Assembly (NCBI RefSeq): GCF_015689175.1
Contig: NZ_CP065047.1
Coordinates: forward strand, 744,001-808,000
DNA: 64,000 nt
Direction: 5' to 3'
Source: Mycobacterium kubicae
GTDB lineage: Bacteria > Actinomycetota > Actinomycetes > Mycobacteriales > Mycobacteriaceae
Shown: one piece after another, positions 16,925 through 25,164 of the stretch
Position numbering within the stretch: the stretch's first letter is position 1
Layout of the letters: each line of letters starts with the position of its first letter
Notes under the pieces: model-generated
The model's database searches: none
Seen by the model: the letters and a program-made list of their open reading frames with translations, nothing else
What the model was told of the DNA's origin: nothing
Translations under genes and position numbers: made by a program

Positions 16925-17596
16925 TGCGGGCTCATCGCTGGGGTTGTTCTTCCGCGCCCGCCGCGACCGGAACCCGCGCCAGGCGGCGAACATCGCCGGC
17001 AGCAGCGAGACGAACAAGATGCCCAGGATGATCTTCTCCAGGTTGTTGTGCACGAACGGCACGGTGCCCAGGAAGTAGCCCGCCAGCGTCGCACCCGCAC
17101 CCCAGGCGATGCCACCGACGATGTCGAAGGCCAGATACACCGGATAGCGCATGTAGGACACCCCGGCGATGACCGGGACGAAGGTCCGCACAAACGGGGC
17201 GAACCTGGCCAAGACGATGGCCTTGGCGCCGTGCTTTTCGAAGAACGCGTGTGACTCGGTGACGTAGTGCTGCTTGAAGAACCGCGAATCTTCCTTCTTG
17301 AACAGCGCGGGCCCGATGCGGCGGCCGATGAAGTAGCCGGTCTGATCGCCCAGGATCGCGACCAGGGCGACACACGGCGCCAGCACCCAGATGCTGACCG
17401 GCGGATCGGGATGCGCGGCCAGCAGCCCGCCGGTGAACAGCAGCGATTCCCCGGGCAGTAGCGGAAACAGTAACCCGGTCTCGATGAAGACGATGATCAG
17501 GATGCCCGGCAACACCGCGGAGCCGAAGACGCCGTTGGAGCCCAGCCAGTACATCGGGTCGAGGATGTCCCCCAGGGCAACCACCGCGGTGCTCAT
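16913..17596 (-). CDS. DedA-family membrane protein (Rv0364-like)
   Basis: 227 aa with several hydrophobic helices. The DedA/SNARE-associated (VTT) hallmarks are the early ETGLLFPLLPGESLLF segment and ARFAPFVRTFVPVIAGVSYM, with its conserved Arg and Pro, then WGAGATLAGYFLG. DedA proteins are thought to scramble or flip phospholipids or undecaprenyl-phosphate and affect envelope stability. The C-terminus is basic (FRSRRARKNN). It is divergent from fba across a 61-bp promoter region. The same pair stands in Mtb (Rv0364/Rv0363c). Confidence 0.93.
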   Translation of the reverse strand: MSTAVVALGDILDPMYWLGSNGVFGSAVLPGILIIVFIETGLLFPLLPGESLLFTGGLLAAHPDPPVSIWVLAPCVALVAILGDQTGYFIGRRIGPALFKKEDSRFFKQHYVTESHAFFEKHGAKAIVLARFAPFVRTFVPVIAGVSYMRYPVYLAFDIVGGIAWGAGATLAGYFLGTVPFVHNNLEKIILGILFVSLLPAMFAAWRGFRSRRARKNNPSDEPALPE

Positions 17597-17657
17597 GAGG
17601 CATCAACATACCGGCGTTGCAATACTGAATGGGCCCAGTCCCGGAGGAGGAACGTTC

Positions 17658-18692
17658 ATGCCTATCGCAACGCCCGAGGTTTACGCCGAGATGCTCGAAC
17701 GTGCCAAGGAGAACGCCTACGCCTTCCCGGCCATCAACTGCACCTCCTCGGAGACCGTCAACGCCGCGATCAAAGGCTTCGCCGACGCCGGCAGCGACGG
17801 CATCATCCAGTTCTCCACCGGTGGGGCGGAGTTCGCTTCCGGGCTCGGGGTCAAGGACATGGTGACCGGCGCGGTCGCGCTGGCCGAGTTCGCGCACGTC
17901 ATCGCGGCCAAGTATCCGATCAACGTCGCGCTGCACACCGACCACTGCCCCAAGGACAAGCTCGACACCTACGTGCGCCCGCTGCTGGCCATCTCGGCGG
18001 AACGAGTGGGCGCGGGTGACAATCCGCTGTTCCAGTCGCACATGTGGGACGGCTCGGCGGTGCCGATCGACGAAAACCTCGACATCGCGCAGGAACTGCT
18101 GAAGCAGGCCGCGGCCGCCAAGATCGTCCTGGAGATCGAGATCGGCGTCGTCGGCGGCGAAGAGGACGGCGTCGCCAACGAGATCAACGACAAGCTCTAC
18201 ACCACCCCGGAGGACTTCGAGAAGACCATCGAGGCGCTCGGGGCCGGCGAGCACGGCAAGTACCTGCTGGCCGCCACGTTCGGCAACGTGCACGGCGTCT
18301 ACAAGCCGGGCAACGTCAAGTTGCGCCCCGACATCTTGGCTCAAGGACAGAAGGTGGCCGCCGCCAAGCTCGGATTGTCCGACGACGCCAAGCCGTTCGA
18401 CTTCGTGTTCCACGGCGGCTCGGGATCGGAGAAGTCCGAGATCGAGGAGGCGTTGCGCTACGGCGTGGTGAAGATGAACGTCGACACCGACACCCAGTAC
18501 GCGTTCACCCGCCCGATCGTCGGGCACATGTTCACCAACTACGACGGCGTGCTCAAGGTCGACGGCGACGTCGGCTCCAAGAAGGTGTACGACCCGCGCA
18601 GCTACCTGAAGAAGGCCGAAGCCGGCATGACCGAGCGGGTCATCGAGGCGTGCAACGACTTGCATTGCGCGGGCAAGTCGGTCGCCGGCTGA
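17658..18692 (+). CDS. fba: Class II fructose-bisphosphate aldolase
   Basis: A 344-aa zinc-dependent aldolase of glycolysis and gluconeogenesis, the same length as the Mtb enzyme. Seen: the zinc/active-site segment LHTDHCPKDKL, the second motif LEIEIGVVGGEEDG, the zinc His in NVHGVYKPG, the phosphate loop FHGGSGS and NVDTDTQYAFTRP. The ATG at 17658 follows CGGAGGAGGAACG. In-frame codons upstream belong to the opposite-strand dedA gene and are not used. Hairpin repeats follow the stop. Confidence 0.97.
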   Translation: MPIATPEVYAEMLERAKENAYAFPAINCTSSETVNAAIKGFADAGSDGIIQFSTGGAEFASGLGVKDMVTGAVALAEFAHVIAAKYPINVALHTDHCPKDKLDTYVRPLLAISAERVGAGDNPLFQSHMWDGSAVPIDENLDIAQELLKQAAAAKIVLEIEIGVVGGEEDGVANEINDKLYTTPEDFEKTIEALGAGEHGKYLLAATFGNVHGVYKPGNVKLRPDILAQGQKVAAAKLGLSDDAKPFDFVFHGGSGSEKSEIEEALRYGVVKMNVDTDTQYAFTRPIVGHMFTNYDGVLKVDGDVGSKKVYDPRSYLKKAEAGMTERVIEACNDLHCAGKSVAG

Positions 18693-18703
18693 ACCCCCCT
18701 GCG

Positions 18704-18757
18704 CTCGAGTATGCGGCTGGCCGCACACTCGAGGCCCACTGTGCGGCTGGCCGCACA
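18704..18757. terminator. Two adjacent GAGTGTGCGG/CCGCACACTC hairpins between convergent fba and the Rv0361-like gene
   Basis: First hairpin: CTCGAGTATGCGG (18704-18716), loop CTGG, CCGCACACTCGAG (18721-18733), 12 of 13 pairs. Second: GTGCGG-CTGG-CCGCAC at about 18741-18756. The site between two convergent genes suggests a bidirectional terminator, although no U-tract follows. The arms share the CGAGTGTG core of the repeat family at 10.9, 52.9 and 53.9 kb, so it may be a repeat that also serves as a terminator. Confidence 0.6.
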
Positions 18758-18799
18758 CTCGGCGGGGCTGGACGCTCGGCAGGACTGGACGCTCGGGCC

Positions 18800-19618
18800 C
18801 TAGCTGCTGGGGGGCTGGCAGATCTTCCACTGGTCGTCGCGGAACTGCAGGTCCAGGCTGCGGGTGGAGCGGACCTGCGGGTCGTAGGCCATGAACGTGG
18901 TGACGTTGGCCTCGGCGTGCTGGCCGTTGACGACCACCTGGTCGATGGTGGCGATCACCGGATACTGCTTGGCCGCCGAAACCCGTTGGTAGGTCTCGGT
19001 CCAGGAGTGCTCGTCGTAGTCGACGTAGCCGTCGCGGGTGGTGCCGCAGGTGATGCTGCGCAGCGCGGTGAGATCGCCGCGCTGCACCGCACCGTCGAAC
19101 GTCTGGATGACCTGGCGAACCTGGTCTTCCTGGGAGGCTTTGGAGTGCTTGCTGCGGGTCAACAGGACGGTGCCCAGGATGGCGATCGCCGTCAACGCCA
19201 GCACGATCACGACGATGGCCAGCACCCAGCCCCACTTGCTGGGTTTGAACGACGTCGCTTTACCGCCGGAACGTCCCGGAATCGACTGCGGCCCGGACGG
19301 CTTGGGGGCCATGGAAGGAGGCGGCGGCGGCGAAACGGCGGGCGCCTGTTGAGTGTGGATGACTTCGGTGGCAGCCTCCGGCGCGGTCGCCATTACCTGC
19401 GTCTCTTTGGCGTCGAATCCCGGTGCGGTGAAGCGGCGTTCGGTCTGGGCGTCCGCGCCCGCGGCGTCCGGTGCTGGTTGCGGATCGTCCTTGGCGATCA
19501 CCACGGTCTCGGTCTCGGCGTCGCTGGGCACCAGCGGTTGATCCTCGGTGCCTTGCCGGCCGGCCGGTTCGCCCGGGGATTCGCTGCCGTCGCTGTCTGG
19601 CTCGCGTTCGTCTGGCAT
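18800..19618 (-). CDS. Single-pass membrane protein with extracytoplasmic domain (Rv0361-like)
   Basis: 272 aa. Residues 1-125 are an acidic, Pro-rich cytoplasmic region with a run of five prolines. One transmembrane helix follows (KWGWVLAIVVIVLALTAIAILGTVLL, about 128-153). About 110 residues then face outward and resemble the small NTF2-like folds common in mycobacterial membrane proteins (SITCGTTRDGY, QFRDDQWKICQPP). This topology, with a long disordered cytoplasmic arm, is often phosphorylated by Ser/Thr kinases, but that is inference. No function is known to me. A GGAGGAC stands 13 nt before the ATG. In Mtb mgtE lies between it and fba; here it is absent. Confidence 0.83.
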   Translation of the reverse strand: MPDEREPDSDGSESPGEPAGRQGTEDQPLVPSDAETETVVIAKDDPQPAPDAAGADAQTERRFTAPGFDAKETQVMATAPEAATEVIHTQQAPAVSPPPPPSMAPKPSGPQSIPGRSGGKATSFKPSKWGWVLAIVVIVLALTAIAILGTVLLTRSKHSKASQEDQVRQVIQTFDGAVQRGDLTALRSITCGTTRDGYVDYDEHSWTETYQRVSAAKQYPVIATIDQVVVNGQHAEANVTTFMAYDPQVRSTRSLDLQFRDDQWKICQPPSS

Positions 19619-19689
19619 CTGTACTGCTGTCCTCCGGCTATCGAGTGGGTAGTTGGAGCTTAGCGACCCAACCCTCGCACAATGGACTC

Positions 19690-20103
19690 ATGACGCCGAT
19701 GGGTGACCTATTAGGACCTGATCCGATTCTGCTGCCGGCAGACACCGAAGCCGAGGCGGAGTTGCTCGCCGGGGAGAACCCCGCCATCGTCGCTGCCGCG
19801 CATCCCTCGGCGTCGGTGGCCTGGGCCGCGCTGGCCGAGGAGGCGCTGGCCGACGACAAGGCCATCACTGCTTACGCCTACGCCCGCACCGGGTATCACC
19901 GCGGCCTGGACCAGCTGCGCCGAAACGGGTGGAAGGGGTTCGGGCCGGTGCCCTACGCCCACGAACCCAACCGCGGTTTCTTGCGGTGCGTGGCCGCGCT
20001 GGCCAAGGCCGCGGACGCGATCGGTGAAACCGACGAGCTGCTGCGCTGCCAGGACCTGCTCGACGACTGCGACCCGCAGGCCCGGCCGGCGCTCGGGCTC
20101 TAG
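19690..20103 (+). CDS. DUF3151 protein (Rv0360c-like)
   Basis: 137 aa, conserved across actinobacteria, with no assigned function. It begins MTPMGDLLGPDPILLP and contains conserved stretches such as WAALAEEAL, AYAYARTGYHRGLDQLRRNGWKGFGPVPY and NRGFLRCVAALAKAA. The fold looks helical and TPR-like. The ATG at 19690 is chosen because upstream in-frame codons lie in the promoter of the divergent membrane-protein gene. The order with fba and the M50 protease is the same as in Mtb. Confidence 0.87.
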   Translation: MTPMGDLLGPDPILLPADTEAEAELLAGENPAIVAAAHPSASVAWAALAEEALADDKAITAYAYARTGYHRGLDQLRRNGWKGFGPVPYAHEPNRGFLRCVAALAKAADAIGETDELLRCQDLLDDCDPQARPALGL

Positions 20104-20150
20104 AACGTCTCTCGTAGTCGCTGGCGCTGTCCTGCACCCATGCCGAGTAA

Positions 20151-20172
20151 TATATGCGTACTTACGCATGTA
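20151..20172. promoter_or_regulatory. AT-rich perfect palindrome (ATGCGTA-CT-TACGCAT) between convergent genes
   Basis: Seven-base arms at 20154-20160 and 20163-20169 match perfectly, and the flanking TA/TA extends the symmetry with one mismatch. The local AT content is conspicuous in this genome. The site lies between the 3' ends of the DUF3151 and M50 genes, where no promoter is expected. It resembles operators of small dimeric repressors such as ArsR/SmtB in size and composition; no regulator gene is adjacent. Confidence 0.45.
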
Positions 20173-20195
20173 TAGCAATGGCCGGCGCGCGCCGC

Positions 20196-20948
20196 CTAGA
20201 ACCACACGTTCCAAAACCGGGTCAGGGTGCTGCCCGCCCCGGCCAGCCAGTGCGGGACACCGGAGAAGTCGAACAACCAGTACACGACGGCGAACAGCCA
20301 GCGGTTAAGCGCAGGCGCCAAGAACAGGAACACCAAGAACAACGGGGCGAACTGTTTGGCCGGAGCGACCGCCCGCTGGGTCGCCGGGCTCAGATGTGGT
20401 TCCAGGGCGTCGTATCCATCCAGGCCCGGAATGGGCAGCAGGTTCAGCACCACCGCCGTGACCTGCAGGAAACCCAGGAACACCACAGCCGACCACAGCA
20501 CCTGATGGGCCCGGTCGTAGCCCAGCCGGGCCGCCGCCAGCAGCACCACCGCCAACGCCACGTTGGCGGCCGGGCCCGCCAGGCTGACCAGCGTCCTGCG
20601 TCGGGCGCTCATGAACCAGGTGCGCAGGTAGACCGCACCGCCGGGCAGGCCGATCCCGCCCAGCGCGATGAACAGCATCGGCATGCCCAGCGACAGCATC
20701 GGATGGGTGTAGCGGCGCGGATCCAGCGTCAGGTAACCGCGCAGCGCGGCGTCGTGGTCCCCGAAGCGCCACGCCGTGAACGCGTGCCCGAATTCGTGCA
20801 GGCACAACGACACCAGCCAGCCGGCGATGACGAAGAGGAACACCGCGCCGTAGGACAAGGGGCGCACGCTGGACCCGGCCAACCACGCCAGCACTGCACC
20901 CAAGCCTGTCAGTCCCACCAGGCCCAGAAAGATCGGGCTGGGTCGCAC
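20196..20948 (-). CDS. Site-2-protease-like M50 family membrane metalloprotease (Rv0359-like)
   Basis: A 250-aa multi-pass protein. The zinc motif HEFGH sits at about residues 71-75 within a helix (SLCLHEFGHAFTAWRFG). The second motif, LLPIPGLDGYDAL, corresponds to the NPDG-type ligand region of M50 proteases. It belongs to the compact rhomboid-like M50 subgroup without PDZ domains; the substrate is unknown. It starts at a GTG 9 bp after the Rv0358-like gene, so the two form an operon, as in Mtb. Confidence 0.9.
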   Translation of the reverse strand: MRPSPIFLGLVGLTGLGAVLAWLAGSSVRPLSYGAVFLFVIAGWLVSLCLHEFGHAFTAWRFGDHDAALRGYLTLDPRRYTHPMLSLGMPMLFIALGGIGLPGGAVYLRTWFMSARRRTLVSLAGPAANVALAVVLLAAARLGYDRAHQVLWSAVVFLGFLQVTAVVLNLLPIPGLDGYDALEPHLSPATQRAVAPAKQFAPLFLVFLFLAPALNRWLFAVVYWLFDFSGVPHWLAGAGSTLTRFWNVWF

Positions 20949-20957
20949 CGGTCGAAC

Positions 20958-21626
20958 CTACCCGACCAGCAGCCAACCCTCGATGTGCCGGTAGAACGTC
21001 GATCGACGCACCGGGCGCCCGCCCGCGACGCCATCGCGCACGACGGTGGCGCCGGTGGTGCCGAGCTGAGCGGCGCGCCCGGGCACCCAGCGGCGGAACA
21101 ATCCGCCGTCGATCGACGCCCGCAAGCCCGGGACGGCTGGCGTGGGTTCGATGCGTACGCCGGAGACGTCGCCGTCGAACAACGAGGTGTCGTCGACGAC
21201 CGCCTCACCGTGAATCACTCGGCTCTCGTCGGCGGGTCGCCACTGCGCCCGGCCGACGATCACCGTTCCGGTGTCGTCGCGGATCAGCGGAACCCGACGC
21301 GCCGTCCCGCTGCGCGCCCGCCGCGCCGCACGCTTGCCGGTCGCCAGCCGGTACACCCGCGTGGCAGGGGTGCGCCGGGGCGCGGCGTATCCCACTTCGA
21401 CGTCGAGCCGCTCGGCGCGCAGCAACCGGGTCAGCGTGGTAGCCAGGTCGGCGTCACCGCCGGCCACCACCAGCCGTTGATAGGCGCCGACGGCCGCGTC
21501 GACGTCCGCGGCGGCCCCGATCGGGTGGACGGGCAGGTCGGCAAGCGGCTTGGGCACCTGGGCCCCGGCAAACAGCAGAACCGCCATACTGGGAGCGTTG
21601 TCCGCCGCTTTCCGGGCGCTTTTCAT
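20958..21626 (-). CDS. Conserved actinobacterial protein of unknown function (Rv0358-like)
   Basis: 222 aa from the ATG at 21626, which has GAGGAACTG upstream; an in-frame start 48 bp earlier lacks a ribosome site. Residues about 10-70 look like a small alpha/beta domain ([23 protein letters not shown], then [21 protein letters not shown]), reminiscent of the nucleotide-binding half of diacylglycerol-kinase-like proteins. The C-terminal half is beta-rich ([27 protein letters not shown]). This is a weak resemblance, not an assignment. It is divergent from purA. Confidence 0.75.
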   Translation of the reverse strand: MKSARKAADNAPSMAVLLFAGAQVPKPLADLPVHPIGAAADVDAAVGAYQRLVVAGGDADLATTLTRLLRAERLDVEVGYAAPRRTPATRVYRLATGKRAARRARSGTARRVPLIRDDTGTVIVGRAQWRPADESRVIHGEAVVDDTSLFDGDVSGVRIEPTPAVPGLRASIDGGLFRRWVPGRAAQLGTTGATVVRDGVAGGRPVRRSTFYRHIEGWLLVG

Positions 21627-21712
21627 CAGTTCCTCGCAACCTGCTCGGTAGGGTAGGTCACCGGCTGACCACAATAAGCGGGCTGATGACCCGCCAGATC
21701 AGGGAGCAAGGC

Positions 21713-23011
21713 ATGCCGGCAATCGTCCTCATCGGCGCCCAGTGGGGTGACGAGGGCAAGGGTAAAGCCACAGACCTTCTGGGTGGGCGGGTGCAATGGG
21801 TGGTCCGCTACCAAGGCGGCAACAACGCCGGCCACACCGTCGTCCTGCCCACCGGAGAGAACTTCGCGCTGCACCTCATTCCGTCGGGCGTGCTGACGCC
21901 CGGGGTGACCAACGTCATCGGCAACGGCGTGGTGGTCGATCCGGGTGTCCTGCTCGGGGAACTGCACAGCCTCGAAGAACGCGGCGTGGACACCTCCAAG
22001 CTGTTGCTGTCCGCTGACGCGCATCTGCTGATGCCCTACCACGTCGCCATCGACAAGGTCACCGAGCGCTACATGGGCAGCAAGAAGATCGGCACCACCG
22101 GCCGTGGCATCGGGCCGTGTTACCAAGACAAGGTGGCCCGCATGGGGATCCGGGTCGCCGACGTGCTCGACGCGGACCGGTTGGCGCACAAGGTGGAAGC
22201 GGCACTGGAGTTCAAGAACCAGGTGCTGGTCAAGATCTACAACCGCAAGGCGCTGGAACCCGCGCAGGTGGTCGAGCAGGTGCTCGAACAGGCCGCGGGC
22301 TTCCGCCATCGCATCGCCGACACCCGGCGACTGCTCAACGACGCGCTCGACGCCGGTGAAACGGTGTTGCTGGAAGGCTCGCAGGGCACCTTGCTCGATG
22401 TCGACCACGGCACGTATCCCTATGTGACGTCGTCGAATCCGACGGCGGGCGGCGCGGCGGTCGGCTCCGGCATCGGCCCCACCCGCATCAACACGGTGCT
22501 GGGCATCCTCAAGGCCTACACCACCCGGGTCGGTTCCGGCCCGTTCCCCACCGAGCTGTTCGACGAGTACGGCGAATACCTGTCCAAAACCGGTGGCGAG
22601 TTCGGGGTGACTACCGGCCGGCGCCGGCGCTGCGGCTGGTTCGACGCGGTCATCGCGCGCTACGCCACCCGGGTCAACGGCATCACCGACTTCTTCCTGA
22701 CCAAGCTCGACGTGCTGTCGAGTCTGGAAACCGTGCCGGTGTGCGTCGGCTACCGCATCGACGGATCGATCACCTATGACATGCCGATGACGCAAAGCGA
22801 CCTGTGCCGCGCCGAACCGGTTTACGAAGAGCTGCCCGGCTGGTGGGAAGACATCTCGGCCGCACGCGAATTCGACGACCTGCCGGCCAAGGCGCGCGAC
22901 TACGTGCTGCGGCTGGAAGAGCTTGCCGGAGCCCACGTTTCGTGCATCGGTGTCGGCCCGGGCCGGGACCAGACCATCGTGCGCCGGGACGTGCTGCAGG
23001 CTCGCCCGTGA
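21713..23011 (+). CDS. purA: Adenylosuccinate synthetase
   Basis: Converts IMP and aspartate to adenylosuccinate with GTP, the committed step to AMP. The 432-aa length is standard. Seen: the phosphate loop [11 protein letters not shown], the IMP site [11 protein letters not shown], the [10 protein letters not shown] region, and the Asp-binding [10 protein letters not shown] loop. The ATG at 21713 gives MPAIVLIG; nine upstream codons are in frame but not needed. The next gene overlaps its stop by 4 bp. Confidence 0.98.
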   Translation: MPAIVLIGAQWGDEGKGKATDLLGGRVQWVVRYQGGNNAGHTVVLPTGENFALHLIPSGVLTPGVTNVIGNGVVVDPGVLLGELHSLEERGVDTSKLLLSADAHLLMPYHVAIDKVTERYMGSKKIGTTGRGIGPCYQDKVARMGIRVADVLDADRLAHKVEAALEFKNQVLVKIYNRKALEPAQVVEQVLEQAAGFRHRIADTRRLLNDALDAGETVLLEGSQGTLLDVDHGTYPYVTSSNPTAGGAAVGSGIGPTRINTVLGILKAYTTRVGSGPFPTELFDEYGEYLSKTGGEFGVTTGRRRRCGWFDAVIARYATRVNGITDFFLTKLDVLSSLETVPVCVGYRIDGSITYDMPMTQSDLCRAEPVYEELPGWWEDISAAREFDDLPAKARDYVLRLEELAGAHVSCIGVGPGRDQTIVRRDVLQARP

Positions 23012-23655
23012 CGCATTATTCGTCGATTCGTCCTGAAGATGTGGATCCCGACTACGAACACCACGGCGGCTTCCCGGAATACGGGCCGGCCGACCCCGGC
23101 GTCGGATTCCGCAGGTTCGTCACCACCATGCATCGCCTGCAAGACCTTTCGGTGTCCGCCGACCCCGGCGACGACGTGTGGGACGAGGCCGCCGAGCGGG
23201 CCGCCGCTTTGGTCGATCTGCTCGGCCCGTTCCAGGCGGCCGAAGGGCAGTCACCGGCGGGCCGCACCCCCGATTTGCCCGGCATGGGCAGCCTGCTGCT
23301 GCCGCCGTGGACGTTGACCCGCTATGAAGCCGAAGGCGTCGAAATGACGGGCTCGTTCAGCCGGTTCCATGTCGGGGGCAACTCCGCCGTGCACGGCGGT
23401 GTGCTGCCGCTGCTGTTTGACCACATGTTCGGCATGGTGTCGCATGCCGCCTCGCGGCCGATCAGTCGCACCGCGTTCCTGCACGTCGATTACCGCAAGA
23501 TCACCCCGATCGAGGTGCCGTTGGTGATGCGTGGCCGGGTCAGCCGCATTGAAGGGCGCAAGGCGTTCGTGTCCGCGGAGTTGGTCGACACCGAGGAGAC
23601 GCTGCTCGCCGAGGGCAACGGCCTGATGGTGCAGTTGTTGCCGGGGCAACCGTAA
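23008..23655 (+). CDS. Hotdog-fold thioesterase-like protein (Rv0356c-like)
   Basis: A 215-aa PaaI/4HBT-type protein. The hotdog signature is [24 protein letters not shown] (about residues 128-150), followed by the strand [21 protein letters not shown] and a C-terminal [12 protein letters not shown] strand. A roughly 100-residue N-terminal extension is specific to the mycobacterial group. It probably hydrolyses or binds an acyl-CoA. The GTG start overlaps the purA stop (GTGA), so it is coexpressed with purA. It is tail-to-tail with the PPE gene with no gap. Confidence 0.85.
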   Translation: MTHYSSIRPEDVDPDYEHHGGFPEYGPADPGVGFRRFVTTMHRLQDLSVSADPGDDVWDEAAERAAALVDLLGPFQAAEGQSPAGRTPDLPGMGSLLLPPWTLTRYEAEGVEMTGSFSRFHVGGNSAVHGGVLPLLFDHMFGMVSHAASRPISRTAFLHVDYRKITPIEVPLVMRGRVSRIEGRKAFVSAELVDTEETLLAEGNGLMVQLLPGQP

Positions 23656-24995
23656 CTATTGATTCGGGTTGGGCGGCACCACGATGATCGTCGCGCCCGG
23701 GATCGCCGCAAGGGTTGCGGCCAGATTGGCCACCACACCGGCCGGCAGCCCGGACGGTAGGCCGGGGAACTGCACCCCGGTGGCGGCCGCCGGGATCGCG
23801 GGCGTGTTCGCCGCGGGTCTGATGGCCGCCGCGGCCCCTCCTGCCGAGCCGCCCGCCGTCGGCGCGGCCGCAGCCGGCGTGGTCGACCCGCCGCCGCCCC
23901 GGGCGGCCAGACCGGCCAGGCTGGTGCCGGCCAAGCCCGCCGCCGCCATCCCCGTATAGCCGCCGTCCGAGCCGCCGGTCATGAACATGGGCGTCGTGCC
24001 CGGGAACATCGCGGCCACCTGGCGCACCGCCGGCGGGACGAACCAGTTCTGCGGCACCGACAGGCCGCCGATGTTGGCCGAGTAGCCCGACAGCGCAACG
24101 GTCGGCGGCCGTTGTGGCGGGGTGATAGCTCGTCCGGTTCCCGGGTTCGCGTCATCGGCCCGGGAACCACCCGGAATCGAGATGTTTCCGCCGCCGGCCG
24201 CGCCACCGTCGTCGATGTCGGTGCCGCACCGGCCCGCGTCGCTCTCTGCGACCGCGTCGTGGCGGTAAACCTCGATCAGCTGGGCGCCCTGGACGGCAGT
24301 GCTGACCGTCGCGACTGCCACGGCCGCGGCCACCAGGACATCGAGATCCCCAAGCGGAGTCGGTATTCCGATGGCGGCGGCCGGTAACGTCGCTGCTGCG
24401 GCGGGTCCCGCGGCTGCTGCCGCCGCGGCCGCCTCGACAGCCGAGTCGGTGCCGGTGGTGGTGCCCGGCGGGAGCGTGAACGGCGTCAGTTCCGCCGCGG
24501 CCGCCGAGCTACCGGCGTAACTGTCCATGACGACGATGTCCTGGGCCCACATCTCGCTGTAGTCGGCTTCGCTGGTGGCGATCGCGGGGGTGTTCTGCCC
24601 GAAGATGTTGGTCTGGACCAGCGCCATCATCGTGCTGCGGTTGACCGCGATCTCCGCCGGCGGAACCGTCGCCGCGTGGGCCGACTCGTACGCGTTCGCC
24701 GCGGCCACGGCTTGAGCCGCCGCCTGCTCGGCTTGCGCGGCGGTCGCCTTCATCCACGCCACGTAGGGGGCGGCGGCAGCCGCCATCGACAAGGCCGAAG
24801 AACCGGCCCACTCTTCACCGGTGAGCCCCGAGATGACCTCCGCATAGGAAGCCGCTGTCGCGGTCAGGTCCCTGGCCAACCGGTGCCCAACCGGTGCCAC
24901 GCCGCCGCCGCATGAATCAGCGGGGCCGAGCCGGGGCCCGAGTACATCCTGGCGGAGTTGATCTCCGGCGGCAGCGACGCGAAATCCATCAACAT
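23656..24995 (-). pseudogene. PPE-SVP family gene broken by an 11-bp tandem duplication
   Basis: Read from ATG 24995, the first 36 codons give a classical PPE N-terminus ([20 protein letters not shown], then [13 protein letters not shown]). The 11-mer CAACCGGTGCC is then present twice in tandem (24877-24887 and 24888-24898), which shifts the frame to a TGA at 24864-24866. Removing one copy restores [28 protein letters not shown], an ordinary PPE continuation. Downstream, the frame is intact to 23656 and includes GGLSVPQNW, which places it in the SVP subgroup, and an Ala/Gly-rich tail ending in PPNPNQ. The downstream frame also runs open from a GTG at 25029 with an unrelated N-terminus; such a product would lack the PE-pairing helix. 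It sits where Mtb has PPE9 beside purT. Confidence 0.88.
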
Positions 24996-25164
24996 CGGTC
25001 CGCCCCGACCTCCTCAGCGAGAATCGCACAGCAAGCTGCCAGCAGACTTACACAAAAACTCAAGAAATGAGTGCAGACGCGGCTTTCTCTTATAGAGCCC
25101 TCTCTCAACCCCAGTCGGCGCACCTATCCTTGATCGGCATGCAAACGAGCGAGAGGCTGAGCTG

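Noticed and set aside
16932..19235. A 767-codon open frame on the - strand
   Set aside because: Antisense to fba and out of frame with dedA and the Rv0361-like gene. No domain is recognisable, and fba is certain.
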